A stretch of DNA of 64,000 nucleotides, taken from assembly GCF_023638055.1 (NCBI RefSeq), contig NZ_JAKRVY010000007.1:124001-188000 (forward strand). Direction: 5' to 3'. The stretch is from Natranaeroarchaeum aerophilus. Its GTDB lineage: Archaea; Halobacteriota; Halobacteria; Halobacteriales; Natronoarchaeaceae. The notes under the pieces are model-generated. The model had not been told where the DNA came from. It saw only the letters and a list, made by a program, of their open reading frames with translations, and did no database searches. The position numbers and the translations under genes were made by a program. Below are positions 9,406 through 18,653 of the stretch, one piece after another (the first letter of the stretch is position 1; each line of letters begins with the position of its first letter).

Positions 9406-9968
9406 AGGTCCCACACGGTCGGTTGCTACGATCGCGGGTCGTATCGAACCCAGCGACCGCGTTTTCTACCGTCCTTGACGACTCGTTGACCGGCTATCTC
9501 GTATTCGAGCCACAGGACACGCTGTTGCTCGACGACCGGGGCCGTGGTGTCGTGACCGTTCGGAACGGCGTCCCGGTTCTCGTCTACCACACGGGGACGG
9601 ATCGTGGTGGCGTCGACGGACTCGCTGATCTGGCCGTTCCTGGCCCCTACAAGATCGATGTGTTCGAGCTGTCTGACGCGGAGATCGAGCGACTACACGA
9701 CGCCGACGAGCTTCGGGTCCCACCGGGAGAACCGGCCGAGCGGGTCGCCGGGGACCCCCATCTGGCGGACCGGACGCGGTCCCGTGCCCGCGAGCACGGG
9801 CTGTTCCCCGACGACGTCGCTAATCTGGACACGAATGAGGATGCCGTCGTCTCCTTCCTATCCGACGAGGAGCGGATCGAAGCGATCAAACGACAGGCTC
9901 GCGAGGACGCCGAACGACAGGCCAGCGAGTGGGGGTTGAACGACGAACTGGCTGGCTCTGACCAGTGA
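9402..9968 (+). CDS. Conserved haloarchaeal protein coupled to MinD-like ATPase
   Basis: I do not recognise a named domain in this 188-aa soluble acidic protein. The first half (to about residue 95) looks like compact beta structure (GYLVFEPQDTLLLDDRGRGVVTVRNGVPVLVYHTGTDRGG). The second half is charged and helical and ends in a possible coiled coil (DEERIEAIKRQAREDAERQASE). It overlaps the MinD-like gene by 4 nt. Proteins tied to ParA/MinD ATPases are often their cargo or activators, so a partner role is a reasonable inference, no more. Confidence 0.7.
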   Translation: MKVPHGRLLRSRVVSNPATAFSTVLDDSLTGYLVFEPQDTLLLDDRGRGVVTVRNGVPVLVYHTGTDRGGVDGLADLAVPGPYKIDVFELSDAEIERLHDADELRVPPGEPAERVAGDPHLADRTRSRAREHGLFPDDVANLDTNEDAVVSFLSDEERIEAIKRQAREDAERQASEWGLNDELAGSDQ

Positions 9969-10031
9969 GGCTGTAGCTGCTGTCACCAGCTCTAGAATAG
10001 ACGTATTTTCGTAGCCTTGCTAGATGCCCCC

Positions 10032-10367
10032 ATGGAGCCGTCGACGCTCACAATCCTGTGGCGGCTTGCCGTTACCGCGTTCGTCATCGTCGCACCGACA
10101 CTCCTGTTTCTCGGCCTCCTCCGCGGGCTCGAACTGCTCCGGGACGACGAGTTGATCAACAAGATCGCCGATGCAGAGCATCTTCGTGTCGACGACACCG
10201 ACGACTTACTCAGGATCCTCTCTACGGATACCGTGATCGACAGCGACGCTGACCCCGCGTTGGACCGGTTGGCGGACGCGACCACCACAACCCGCTGTCA
10301 GCACTGTGGCGCACCGAACCAGTCGACGGCAACATACTGTCACGACTGTCTGGAGCCGATCGGCTGA
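10032..10367 (+). CDS. Small membrane protein with C-terminal zinc ribbon
   Basis: This 111-aa protein has one strong transmembrane helix at residues 9-31 (LWRLAVTAFVIVAPTLLFLGLL). A charged helical linker (LRDDELINKIADAEHL, then ILSTDTVIDSDADPALDRL) leads to a C-terminal zinc ribbon, CQHCG...YCHDC. Start at ATG 10032 rather than the TTG five codons upstream. It stands alone after the MinD-like pair. No specific function is recognised; membrane-anchored zinc ribbons often mediate protein contacts. Confidence 0.7.
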   Translation: MEPSTLTILWRLAVTAFVIVAPTLLFLGLLRGLELLRDDELINKIADAEHLRVDDTDDLLRILSTDTVIDSDADPALDRLADATTTTRCQHCGAPNQSTATYCHDCLEPIG

Positions 10368-10443
10368 GCGGCGTCCGCGACGGCGGCGAACGCTGCCGCA
10401 CCCCCCGAGTATTTCACCTCGGCTAATTATATCTAATTACACG

Positions 10444-11415
10444 ATGTCGAACGACGTTCCCGACTACGCCGACGTCAACTACGATGACGGTGCGGACGAG
10501 ACGTTCGAGGAGTACAGTACCTTACAGGCGAAAATCGAGAAGGCAGTCGAGGTTACCCGGCGTGGCCTCGAGGAGTACGAGAACCCCGCCGTGATGTGGA
10601 CTGGCGGAAAGGACTCGACGCTCACCCTGTATTTCATCAAGGAGGTCGCCGAGCGCTACGACCTCGAGGTTCCGCCTGCGGTCTTCATCGACCACTTCCA
10701 GCACTTCGACGAACTCCACGACTTCGTCGACCGATGGGCCGAGGAGTGGGACCTCGACGTGATCTACGCACGCAACGAGGATGTGGGCAACTACGTCGAG
10801 GAACACGGCCTCGAACCGGGCGACGACATCCCGATCGACGAGCTCTCCGAGCACAACCAGCACCACGTCCGGGAGATCCTGGAGTACGAGGAGGACACGT
10901 TCCCGTTCCTGCTGGACACCTACGTCGGCAACCACCTGCTCAAAACCGTCGCGCTCAACGACGCGCTCGAAGACTACGATATCGACGGTGTCATCTCCGG
11001 CGTCCGCTGGGACGAGCAGGAAGCCCGTGCCGACGAGACGTTCTTCAGCCCACGACATGATCCCGATATCTACCCGCCCCACGACCGTATCCAGCCCATC
11101 CTCCAGTTCGAGGAGCGGGCGGTCTGGGATGCCTTCTGGCACTACGTCGTGCCGGACACCGTCGAGGCGTTCCCGGACGAAGGGTTCATCCCTGAGAGTG
11201 CCGACGACCTGCCCGAGGGCGTGGGGATCGACGACGTTCCGATCTCGCCGAAGTACTTTGCCGGGTTCCGATCGCTCGGTAGCGAGGTCTCGACCGAGAA
11301 GACGACCGAGGATCCCGCATGGTTGCAGGATCTCGAAGGGACGACCGAGCGCGCAGGCCGCGCCCAGGACAAGGAGGACCTGATGAAGCGCCTGCGCGAT
11401 CTCGGCTACATGTAG
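10444..11415 (+). CDS. PP-loop protein of the PAPS reductase family
   Basis: This 323-aa protein belongs to the phosphoadenosine phosphosulfate reductase/ATP-pyrophosphatase fold. It has the PP-loop MWTGGKDSTLTLYF (about residues 49-62; usual form SGGKDST) and the family strand ISGVRWDEQEARADE (about 190-204). It lacks the C-terminal ECGLH cysteine motif of true PAPS reductases, so assimilatory sulfate reduction is not supported; nucleotide-activating thiolation-type chemistry is equally possible. Haloarchaea carry this as a stand-alone conserved gene. TATA-like TTATATCTAATT lies just before the ATG at 10444. Confidence 0.8.
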   Translation: MSNDVPDYADVNYDDGADETFEEYSTLQAKIEKAVEVTRRGLEEYENPAVMWTGGKDSTLTLYFIKEVAERYDLEVPPAVFIDHFQHFDELHDFVDRWAEEWDLDVIYARNEDVGNYVEEHGLEPGDDIPIDELSEHNQHHVREILEYEEDTFPFLLDTYVGNHLLKTVALNDALEDYDIDGVISGVRWDEQEARADETFFSPRHDPDIYPPHDRIQPILQFEERAVWDAFWHYVVPDTVEAFPDEGFIPESADDLPEGVGIDDVPISPKYFAGFRSLGSEVSTEKTTEDPAWLQDLEGTTERAGRAQDKEDLMKRLRDLGYM

Positions 11416-11494
11416 GCCACCGACGGTCGCCGCTCGTTTTGTGGCTCCCCAATACGCCGACAACCCTTTTGACGCCGCGACCCACTCTGTAGGT

Positions 11495-11911
11495 ATGAGC
11501 GACCAGCACGCCGACGACCTACCGAAAACCGACGCCGAGTGGCGCGAGCGCCTGACCGAGGAGGAGTACAAAATGCTTCGCAAAGCCGGGACCGAGCCTC
11601 GATTCAGCGGCGATCTGCTCGACGTCAAAGGAGAAGGCGAGTTCGCCTGTGCGGGCTGTGGGTTGACCCTGTTCGACGCCGACACCAAGTACGACTCCGG
11701 AAGCGGCTGGCCGAGCTTTTATGACATCGTCGACGAGGACAATGTCGAGACGCAGGTCGACAGGAGCCTCGGGATGACACGGACGGAAGTGGTCTGTGCG
11801 CGCTGTGAGGGACATCTCGGCCATCTCTTCGATGATGGGCCGGAACCAACAGGCCAGCGTTACTGCATCAACTCGGCGTGTCTCGACTTCGAGCCCAGCG
11901 AGAAAAGCTGA
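11495..11911 (+). CDS. msrB: Peptide-methionine (R)-S-oxide reductase
   Basis: This 138-aa cytosolic MsrB repairs methionine-R-sulfoxide in proteins. The zinc-binding pairs CAGC and CARC are present, as is the KYDSGSGWPSFY substrate block, and the catalytic cysteine sits in RYCINSACLDF near residue 127. The ATG at 11495 is chosen over the upstream in-frame extension because MSDQHADDLPKTDAEWRERL is the usual family N-terminus. Intact by length and motifs. It is unlinked to an msrA gene here. Confidence 0.95.
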   Translation: MSDQHADDLPKTDAEWRERLTEEEYKMLRKAGTEPRFSGDLLDVKGEGEFACAGCGLTLFDADTKYDSGSGWPSFYDIVDEDNVETQVDRSLGMTRTEVVCARCEGHLGHLFDDGPEPTGQRYCINSACLDFEPSEKS

Positions 11912-11974
11912 GGGTGGAGACGTCACTACGGGACGCGCGTCCCAGTGTGTGAACCACCCTTCCGAGCGCGGGCG

Positions 11975-12412
11975 TTACTCCTCGTCCTCTTCTTCGCGTT
12001 CGTTCAGGAACTCGTGGGCCTGTTCGAGGATCTCTCGGGGACCATCCTGCGTGATCGTATTGATCGCCTGTTCGTAATCACGCCACTGCAGATCCCGGTG
12101 TTCGTGGGACAGCTCGGCACTGGCCTCGAACGATCTGGCGATGAACAGATGCACCGTCTTGTGGATGGTGTTCCCGTCGGCTTCGAAGACGTAGTCGTAG
12201 TCCTCTCGGAACCCATCGAGTAGTCGGAAATCGGCGATACCAGCTTCCTCTTCGACCTCACGGATAGCCGTCTGCTGGAGCTCTTCGGTCCCCTCGACGC
12301 CGCCCTTGGGGAACTCCCAGTCCCCGGGTCGGCTTTTGAGGAGCAGATACTCCCGGCGGCCCCGCGTATCCCGAAAGAGGATCGCGCCCGCGCTCGTCGC
12401 TTCAACCGTCAT
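11975..12412 (-). CDS. Nudix hydrolase, diadenosine tetraphosphate hydrolase-like
   Basis: This 145-aa Nudix protein has the complete box from residue 37 to 59 (GG...E...REVEEEAG), with the metal-binding REVEEE core. The N-terminus, EATSAGAILFRDTRGRREYLLL followed by WEFPKGGVE, resembles archaeal and eukaryotic Ap4A hydrolases, so cleavage of dinucleoside polyphosphates is likely. The ATG at 12412 gives the MTVEATSAGA start; the upstream ATG at 12433 would add seven residues. The C-terminal tail is very acidic (NEREEEDEE). Confidence 0.88.
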   Translation of the reverse strand: MTVEATSAGAILFRDTRGRREYLLLKSRPGDWEFPKGGVEGTEELQQTAIREVEEEAGIADFRLLDGFREDYDYVFEADGNTIHKTVHLFIARSFEASAELSHEHRDLQWRDYEQAINTITQDGPREILEQAHEFLNEREEEDEE

Positions 12413-12576
12413 TACCGTAAGGTAAACGCGCACCCGTTAAGAGAATATCGGACGAGCGACCGGACGCGTCGTTCGAAAACAGCTCCCCCCGAGTCCCCTA
12501 GTAAGACTCTGACACACGCAAAATCGATAGAGTGGGGTTTTTACACACGGAGCGATCATACACAATCCAACCCCCA

Positions 12577-12906
12577 ATGACCTTCGTCACGAAACTTACC
12601 CTGCAAAGCGGCGATCGGGCGGTCCTCGACAGCGTCGTCGAGGATATCCGCTCGACGACCGAGCGAAAAGGCGTCGAAATGAACGGCCCCCACTCGAAAT
12701 CCCCCGAACGGCTCCGCGTTCCCCAGCACAAGCGGACGACCGGCGGCGCGGAGTTCTCCTCGTGGGACTACACGGTCTACACCCGCAAGATCGAAATCGT
12801 GGGTCATGACGAGATCGCCCGGCAGATTGCGGGCAAGGAGTTTCCCAACTCGTTGCACGTCGAAGTCGAGGTCGAGCAGATCAGTCAGGTCGGCTCCGGT
12901 TCGTAG
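12577..12906 (+). CDS. uS10/mL48-family ribosomal protein paralogue
   Basis: This 109-aa protein has the uS10 fold: a beta strand TFVTKLTLQSGD, a helix DSVVEDIRSTTERKGVEMNGPHSKSPERLRVPQHK covering the NusE loop, and a C-terminal strand TRKIEIVGHDEI. It differs from canonical RpsJ, which in archaea sits in the EF-1alpha operon, so this is a second, stand-alone S10-like protein. It may bind ribosomes or RNA under special conditions; that role is inference. The ATG at 12577 is preferred over the upstream TTG. Confidence 0.82.
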   Translation: MTFVTKLTLQSGDRAVLDSVVEDIRSTTERKGVEMNGPHSKSPERLRVPQHKRTTGGAEFSSWDYTVYTRKIEIVGHDEIARQIAGKEFPNSLHVEVEVEQISQVGSGS

Positions 12907-12958
12907 GCTCGTTTCTTTCGCCGGTAGTAGTTAAGTGATCGCTCCCCAAGACACGGAC

Positions 12959-14263
12959 ATGAGTCAGACCAGCCGAGACGACCGCCTCGTCTCGCTTCGG
13001 CGCGACCTGCACAGGCAACCTGAACCCGCGTGGCGTGAGTTCTACACGACTGCACGGATCATCGAGGAAGTCGAACGCATTGGCGTCGACGAACTGTACG
13101 TCGGCGAGGACGCCCTCTCGGGCGAGGACCGACTGGCAGTACCACCGGACGCAGAGATCGACGAGTGGTTCGAGCGGGCCCAAACACTGCTCGCTGAGCA
13201 GGAGGGCAGCGACCCCGAAATTATCGAGCCGATGCGCGGTGGCTACACCGGTGCGGTTGCGGTGCTCGACCGCGGCGAGGGGCCGACGGTCGGCCTGCGC
13301 GTCGATATCGACGGCCTGCCGCGTCCAGAATCCGACGACCCGGAGCACGTTCCGGCGGCGGAGGGCTTTCGCTCGGAGACGGGCGCGATGCACGCCTGTG
13401 GCCACGACGCCCACGCGACCATCGGGATTGGTGTTCTCGAAGCGATCGTGGACAGCGACTTTGCGGGGACGTTCAAACTCTTCTTCCAGCCCGCAGAGGA
13501 GGTGATCGGCGGCGGCTCGGCGATGGCACAGAGCCGCCACATTGAGGATATCGACTACCTGCTTGCGGCCCACATCGGGCTGAACCATCCCACGGGCGAG
13601 ATCGTCGCCGGGATCGGCGAGTTCCTGGCGGTCACCCAGCTGGAGATCGAGTTCGAGGGCGAGTCAGCGCATGCGGGCGCACAGCCCCAGATCGGCAAGA
13701 ACGCGAACCAGGCACTCGCTGCCGCCGTCCAGAACCTCTATGGGATCCCGCGCCACGAGAAGGGCGGGACGCGGGTCAACGCTGGCGTGATCGAGGGCGG
13801 GACAGCCTCGAACATCGTTGCCGAGCAGGCCCGCGTCGAGGGTGAAGTGCGGGGCGATACAACTGCTCTGCGGGACTACATGCTCGATCGGGCCCACGAC
13901 GTTGTCGAGGGGGCCGCCACGATGCACGGCTGTGAGGGCCACATCGAGGAGGGTGCAAGCGCGCCGAGCGCGGAGAGCGACGCCGAGATCGCAGACACCG
14001 TCGCCGAGGTCGCGACGAGCGTCGAGGCTGTCGACTCGATACTGGAGTACGATGCCCTCGGCGGGAGTGAGGATGCAACCTATCTGATGAAGGCGGTCCA
14101 GGACCGCGGCGGCAAGGCCTGTTACGTCGGGATCGGTACGGACCATCCCGGCGGCCACCACACCGCGACGTTCGACGTCGACGAAGCGAGTCTACCAATT
14201 GGCGTCGACGTGCTGTCCGGGGCGATCCGGCGGTTGAGCGAGTCCGGTCATCGAACCAATTAA
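12959..14263 (+). CDS. M20-family amidohydrolase (AbgA/IAA-amino acid hydrolase-like)
   Basis: This 434-aa metal-dependent amidohydrolase has MHACGHDAHATIGIGVL (around residue 143) and FQPAEEVIGGGSAMAQS holding the catalytic Glu, both diagnostic of the M20D group. The central dimerisation domain begins at ESAHAGAQPQIGKNA. An N-terminal extension before the catalytic core (residues 1-100) resembles p-aminobenzoyl-glutamate hydrolase A. The likely reaction is cleavage of an N-acyl amino acid amide bond; the substrate is not determinable. The start is ATG 12959, with oligo-T/TATA-like sequence upstream. Confidence 0.88.
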   Translation: MSQTSRDDRLVSLRRDLHRQPEPAWREFYTTARIIEEVERIGVDELYVGEDALSGEDRLAVPPDAEIDEWFERAQTLLAEQEGSDPEIIEPMRGGYTGAVAVLDRGEGPTVGLRVDIDGLPRPESDDPEHVPAAEGFRSETGAMHACGHDAHATIGIGVLEAIVDSDFAGTFKLFFQPAEEVIGGGSAMAQSRHIEDIDYLLAAHIGLNHPTGEIVAGIGEFLAVTQLEIEFEGESAHAGAQPQIGKNANQALAAAVQNLYGIPRHEKGGTRVNAGVIEGGTASNIVAEQARVEGEVRGDTTALRDYMLDRAHDVVEGAATMHGCEGHIEEGASAPSAESDAEIADTVAEVATSVEAVDSILEYDALGGSEDATYLMKAVQDRGGKACYVGIGTDHPGGHHTATFDVDEASLPIGVDVLSGAIRRLSESGHRTN

Positions 14264-14300
14264 GCCGAAAAAACACGTCACTCCGCATGTGTGGCCCTCC

Positions 14301-15338
14301 ATGCCCGATCGCGTCCACCTCAGTCTCTGGCTCCGTATGCTCGCCGCCTGCGGGCTGTTCGTACTGGTCCTCCTCCCTGTGTTGCTCGCCGGTGCGCTGG
14401 TCGCCATCCTGTTCGTGGGGCTCTTCGCCTGGACGTTCGGCACGTGGGGGCTCTCCCTCGTGCAGGGGGTTCTCGGTGCGGTCGGCACGTCCGAAACGGT
14501 AATCGACGTCGCAACCGCGCTCGTCCTCGGCGGCTACGCGTTCGTCGGCCTGTACCTGCTCGTCCGACTCGGCCGGAGAGTGCCGGACCACGTCCGTTCG
14601 TTCGTCGGCAATCTCGAAGCCACCGCGGCGATCCGGGACATCGAGACGACCACGGTGCGCGATCTCGGTGAGACCATCGAGATTGCTTCGGGGAAAGTGA
14701 TAGACGTCACTGAACTCGAACATCGCGTCGCACGTCTCGCACAGCAGGCGGACGTCCCGCCGCCGGACGTCGAGATCACCCGGAGCTGGACGCCAACGGC
14801 GGTTACAGTGGGCTACCGGGCCGCCGACTCGACGATCGTCTTCTCGACAGGTCTCCTCGATGCCGTCGAGGGTGACGAACTCGACGCCGTCATCGCTCAC
14901 GAACTCTCCCACGTCAAGCACCGGGACACTGCTGTCATGACCGGGCTGTCGGCGGCGACGGCGATGGCCGGGCGCATCGTCGCACAGCTCGGTGTCCACG
15001 TCCTGATCGTCGCCGGACTCGTCGCGCTCGCGGTCTGCAAGTGGTGTGTCGCCGTCGTCGCGCGCTGTCGCGAGCGGGCAGCCGACGACGGCGCGGTGGC
15101 GATCACCGGCGATCCGGCCGCGCTCGCGAGTGCTCTCGAATCGCTGGACCGCGAGCTGGATATCCGTCCGGCAGCAGATCTCAGGGAGAGTGACTCCGCC
15201 GCCGCGCTCTCGATCCTGCCGCCACCGTGGGAGGAACGTGGACGGTTCGACCGGATCAGGCGGTTCGTCCGCCGTCGCCTCTATGGGACGCATCCCTCGA
15301 CGGAAGAGCGAATCGAGCGCGTCCTCGAAAAGTACTGA
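14301..15338 (+). CDS. M48-family (HtpX-like) membrane metalloprotease
   Basis: This 345-aa protein has the zinc motif HELSH at residues 200-204 and the downstream ERAADDGAV glutamate region, typical of M48/HtpX proteases. Two hydrophobic hairpins lie at the N-terminus (about 12-50 and 65-95), and more hydrophobic segments follow the catalytic helix. It probably degrades misfolded membrane proteins with its active site in the cytoplasm. The ATG at 14301 was chosen over a GTG 12 nt upstream. It is convergent with the halocyanin gene, 1 nt apart. Confidence 0.88.
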   Translation: MPDRVHLSLWLRMLAACGLFVLVLLPVLLAGALVAILFVGLFAWTFGTWGLSLVQGVLGAVGTSETVIDVATALVLGGYAFVGLYLLVRLGRRVPDHVRSFVGNLEATAAIRDIETTTVRDLGETIEIASGKVIDVTELEHRVARLAQQADVPPPDVEITRSWTPTAVTVGYRAADSTIVFSTGLLDAVEGDELDAVIAHELSHVKHRDTAVMTGLSAATAMAGRIVAQLGVHVLIVAGLVALAVCKWCVAVVARCRERAADDGAVAITGDPAALASALESLDRELDIRPAADLRESDSAAALSILPPPWEERGRFDRIRRFVRRRLYGTHPSTEERIERVLEKY

Positions 15339-15339
15339 A

Positions 15340-15834
15340 CTACTCGACGACGAGGTAGCCGACCATCTCCTCGTGTTCCTCACAGACGTACCGGTACTCG
15401 CCCGGTGTCTCGGGGACGAACTCGATCTCGAACCCGGCCTCCTCGACTCTCTCATGGCCCTCGAATTCGCCCCCATCTGGCAGGTGTGTGGGGCTGACCG
15501 TGTGCCCGTCGTGCAGCCAGACCCATCGGAGCGTCGTCCCAGTCTCGACCCGGACGGCATCGGGCTCGAACACTGCCTCCCCACCCGACCCGACCTCGAT
15601 TGTCGCCTGTGTTTCGTCCGTCCAGTCAACCGGCTCCGGGATATTCAGCTCCACTGGTTCTCCGTCCCCGTTAGTGTCGTCCACATCACCGTCGTCCGGG
15701 GATTCCTCGTTTCCACCGTCGGCGTTTTCCTGATCTTCGTTTTCGCCGTCATCATCGCCAGAACACCCCGCCAACCCGGCTATGCCGGTCGCCGACAGCA
15801 TCGCAAGAACCTCCCGACGAGTACTCAGGATCAT
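15340..15834 (-). CDS. Halocyanin-type blue copper lipoprotein
   Basis: This 164-aa secreted protein has a signal peptide with a lipobox (GLAGC, Cys around residue 24), so it should be lipid-anchored outside the cell. An Asp/Glu-rich spacer (about 25-60) is followed by a cupredoxin domain with type 1 copper ligands visible as DGHTVS (His), YVCEEH (Cys and His) and EEM (Met). It is a plastocyanin-like electron carrier of the respiratory chain. RREVLAML in the signal suggests a twin-arginine-like leader, although the pair is followed by EVLA rather than the full consensus. Confidence 0.9.
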   Translation of the reverse strand: MILSTRREVLAMLSATGIAGLAGCSGDDDGENEDQENADGGNEESPDDGDVDDTNGDGEPVELNIPEPVDWTDETQATIEVGSGGEAVFEPDAVRVETGTTLRWVWLHDGHTVSPTHLPDGGEFEGHERVEEAGFEIEFVPETPGEYRYVCEEHEEMVGYLVVE

Positions 15835-16070
15835 CTATCAGGTCGTTTGAAAGCGCGAGGTGAAAAACTCTCGTGCAAGGACGTCAGCATCAAGACTACA
15901 GTGACCGTGGTACAAGCGTCAACATCGCCGTGAAAGATATCAAGAGACGGAGTCTTCCGTGATGACGAGACGGTTTGTGTCTCGAACCACTTGACCTCTC
16001 AGACGGGTCACTTTCCGAACCGGTGTGGCACTGCCGACATTATTTTGCCCGCTCCCCGTCAACGACGGCT

Positions 16071-16880
16071 ATGACCGATCTCAGCGGGCGGGCGTGGCGT
16101 TCGATCCCGGAACAACGCCTGTCCGGTCCCATGACAATGGCACTCGACGAAATCGCGGCCAGGACAGCAGTAGATGACGGTGTACGGACGGTTCGAGTCT
16201 ACACATGGGATCCGGCGACGCTTTCACTCGGCTATGGACAGGACCCGGATTCGGTTGACTGGGAGTACTGCCAGCGGGAGGGGATCGACGTGACGCGCAG
16301 ACAGACTGGCGGCGGTGGGATTTACCACGACACCTACGGCGACATCTCCTACTCGATCATCGTCCCCGCCGAGGAGGTGCCGGGCGACCTGATGGAGACC
16401 TACGAACTCCTCTGCGAACCGATTTTCGATGCCTTCGAGCGTATGGGCGTCTCCGCCGCGTTCGCGGATCGGGAGTACCCCGAAATACATCGTCCAGCTT
16501 GCTATCTCCGGGCGATCGATCCGGCCCATGATATTCTCGTCGACGGCCAGAAGATCAGCGGTAACGCCCAGTATCGACAGCGCGATGCAGTCATCCAGCA
16601 TGGCTCGCTCTCGTTCGATCTGACGCCCGAGCGCCATCTCGGCGTCTTCTCGAACCCCGATACTACGCATGAACGGTTTCGCAAACGAGTCACTGGTATC
16701 CGCGAACACGCCGACATCTCGCGGGAGACGGCAGCCGATTGCCTCGAAGCCGCGCTCCGTGAGTGGGCAGATGCGGACGACGGCGAGTGGTCGGAAGCGG
16801 AGCTGGAAGACGCGACGGCCCTCGCCGATCGGAAGTACGGCTCCGATACGTGGGTTCGCGATCGGACGGTGCCGGAGTAG
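16071..16880 (+). CDS. lplA: Lipoate-protein ligase A family protein
   Basis: This 269-aa member of the biotin/lipoate protein ligase fold has [12 protein letters not shown] (about residues 75-86), which corresponds to the lipoate-binding RRxSGGGxVxHD, and [23 protein letters not shown] (about 156-178) with the catalytic Lys. It attaches lipoate or octanoate to E2/H-protein lysines. It lacks an obvious full-size C-terminal accessory domain, as in split archaeal LplA/LplB systems or lipoate/octanoyl transferases. TATA-like TTATTTTG lies about 27 nt before ATG 16071, suggesting a leaderless transcript. Confidence 0.85.
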   Translation: MTDLSGRAWRSIPEQRLSGPMTMALDEIAARTAVDDGVRTVRVYTWDPATLSLGYGQDPDSVDWEYCQREGIDVTRRQTGGGGIYHDTYGDISYSIIVPAEEVPGDLMETYELLCEPIFDAFERMGVSAAFADREYPEIHRPACYLRAIDPAHDILVDGQKISGNAQYRQRDAVIQHGSLSFDLTPERHLGVFSNPDTTHERFRKRVTGIREHADISRETAADCLEAALREWADADDGEWSEAELEDATALADRKYGSDTWVRDRTVPE

Positions 16881-16936
16881 CGACAGAGCCGAGGCCGTTC
16901 GAAGTTACTTTGATGGTTCGATCCCTGCATCTGGAT

Positions 16937-17764
16937 ATGCAAGTAGGAGCACACGTTTCGGTGGCTGGCGGCGTCGATAACGCCGTCGAGCGGGAGCTAG
17001 ATGTCGGTGGGAACTGCGGACAGATCTTCACAACCTCGCCACAGGTATGGCAGCATCCCGATATTGACGACAGCGAAGCGGCGGCGTTCCGTGACGGTAC
17101 GGCGGCAAACCTCGACGGCCCGTGGGTTATCCACTCGGCGTATCTGGTCAACCTCTGTACGCCAAAAGACGACCTGCGGCGAAAGTCGATCGAGAGCATG
17201 CAGGCAGAGGTCGACGCGGCCGATACGCTGGATATCGACTACGTAAACGTTCACCTGGGCGCACACACCGGAGCGGGCGTCGACGGCGGACTCGACAACG
17301 CGGCAAGCGCGCTCGATGAACTGGAGATCCCCGAGGGCGTTACTGTCCTGATCGAAAGCGACGCCGGGAGTGGCACGAAACTCGGCGGGGAGTTCGAACA
17401 CCTTGCGGAGGTGCTCGACCGGAGCGAGCAGGAACTGGACGTCTGTATCGACACCGCCCACGCCTTCGCAGCGGGATACGACCTCTCGACGGAAGCCGGT
17501 GTCAACGAAACGATCGAGGAGTTCGACGACGTGGTCGGACTCGACCACCTCAAGTGTATCCACCTGAACGACTCGAAACACGAGTGTGGGACCAACAAGG
17601 ACGAACACGCCCACATCGGCGAAGGGCTGATCGGCGAGGAGGGAATGCGGACACTGATCAACCACGATGACGTCGCGGACGTCCCGCTCGTGCTAGAGAC
17701 GCCTAACGAGGACGGCAAGGGCTTCGCGTGGAACATCGACCGCGTCCAGGAACTGCGAGACTAG
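16937..17764 (+). CDS. nfo: Endonuclease IV (AP endonuclease)
   Basis: This 275-aa trinuclear zinc TIM-barrel enzyme incises abasic sites in base excision repair. It starts [15 protein letters not shown] (residues 4-18) and contains the metal-ligand strands [10 protein letters not shown] (His), [11 protein letters not shown] (His), IESDAGSG (Glu), [13 protein letters not shown] (Asp/His), [10 protein letters not shown] (Asp/His), [12 protein letters not shown] (His) and LETPNEDG (Glu). Full length with every expected ligand block. ATG 16937 is used; the long upstream in-frame extension overlaps lplA. Confidence 0.95.
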   Translation: MQVGAHVSVAGGVDNAVERELDVGGNCGQIFTTSPQVWQHPDIDDSEAAAFRDGTAANLDGPWVIHSAYLVNLCTPKDDLRRKSIESMQAEVDAADTLDIDYVNVHLGAHTGAGVDGGLDNAASALDELEIPEGVTVLIESDAGSGTKLGGEFEHLAEVLDRSEQELDVCIDTAHAFAAGYDLSTEAGVNETIEEFDDVVGLDHLKCIHLNDSKHECGTNKDEHAHIGEGLIGEEGMRTLINHDDVADVPLVLETPNEDGKGFAWNIDRVQELRD

Positions 17765-17773
17765 CCGCACGGA

Positions 17774-17785
17774 TTTTTTCATCCA
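17774..17785 (+). terminator. Oligo-T tract after nfo
   Basis: A T6 run within GGATTTTTTCATCC lies 10 nt after the nfo stop. Archaeal RNA polymerase stops at such non-template T-runs, so this is a plausible intrinsic terminator. It is also close to the promoter of the next gene. Confidence 0.4.
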
Positions 17786-17834
17786 CGTCAGTTCCACCGC
17801 AACTTTGATACAGTCAGTCGTGGTAGGTATCCTC

Positions 17835-18572
17835 ATGCACAGCACACAGCGCCTGGAGTTCGACCATTCGGACCGGGAAGCGATCTACTCCTACGTCGAA
17901 CGGTCGGGAAGCATCGATAGAGACGAGGCCCAAAAGGAGTTGCTCCCTCACGATCCGGGCGGCTTTCGGCACCACGTTGCAATCCTCAAGCGAAATGGCT
18001 ACCTCGACGAGGCCGACGACGGGACGCTTTCTGTCGCAATCGAGGTGAACGGTGCCGAGGAGTTCAGCGGTGATGAGTTCAGCTTCGAGGTCAGGCCAGC
18101 AAACCAGAGCGATCTCTCCGGCATCGTCGGTGCAATCAGACAGGTAGTCCAGCAGGGCCGGTACATCGTCGCCGAGTCGGTCGCTCAAGAGCTCGACCAT
18201 CAGGACGTGTTGCTCAGGCAAAACGAACTGGAGTCACGGATGTTCTTCGTCGCGACGGTCAGCGACGAGGTTGTCGGCTGGGTCCACGTCCACTCACCCG
18301 AACTGGAGAAACTGAGTCACACAGCCGAGCTGACCGTCGGTGTCATCGAAGAATACCGGGGGAACGGCCTCGGCAGCCACCTCCTGGAACGAGGCCTCGA
18401 ATGGGCGGCGTCAAACGGGTATGAGAAGGTCTACCAGAGCGTCCCTGCGACCAACGAGTCCGCTGCGGAGTTCCTCGAACAGCACGGCTGGGAGACGGAA
18501 GCGATCCGGCGGGACCACTACCGAATCGACGGCGACTACGTCGACGAGTTGATGATGGCGATCGATATCTAG
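17835..18572 (+). CDS. HTH-GNAT acetyltransferase, copy 1
   Basis: This 245-aa protein fuses an N-terminal winged-HTH-like region (residues 1-75; DREAIYSYVERSGSIDRDEAQKELL...GFRHHVAILKRNGYLDE) to a GNAT acetyltransferase domain (about 82-245) with the acetyl-CoA loop YRGNGLGSHLL. Substrate unknown; GNATs acetylate small molecules or protein N-termini or lysines. A paralogue of the same length and order lies at 27555-28292, with near-identical blocks such as ESRMFFVATV, HTAELT and EKVYQS. The two copies frame the accessory region. ATG 17835 is used. Confidence 0.85.
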   Translation: MHSTQRLEFDHSDREAIYSYVERSGSIDRDEAQKELLPHDPGGFRHHVAILKRNGYLDEADDGTLSVAIEVNGAEEFSGDEFSFEVRPANQSDLSGIVGAIRQVVQQGRYIVAESVAQELDHQDVLLRQNELESRMFFVATVSDEVVGWVHVHSPELEKLSHTAELTVGVIEEYRGNGLGSHLLERGLEWAASNGYEKVYQSVPATNESAAEFLEQHGWETEAIRRDHYRIDGDYVDELMMAIDI

Positions 18573-18653
18573 CTCCTTGTCAACGGCGACGAAGGACGAT
18601 TGCGGTGCTGTCTCCCCTCCCTACGACCTCGCTTCGATCGGTCGTTGAGGATG

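Noticed and set aside
13776-15629. 617-residue minus-strand frame opposite the amidohydrolase and M48 protease
   Set aside because: Arginine-rich, low-complexity translation with no motifs; antisense of two well supported genes.
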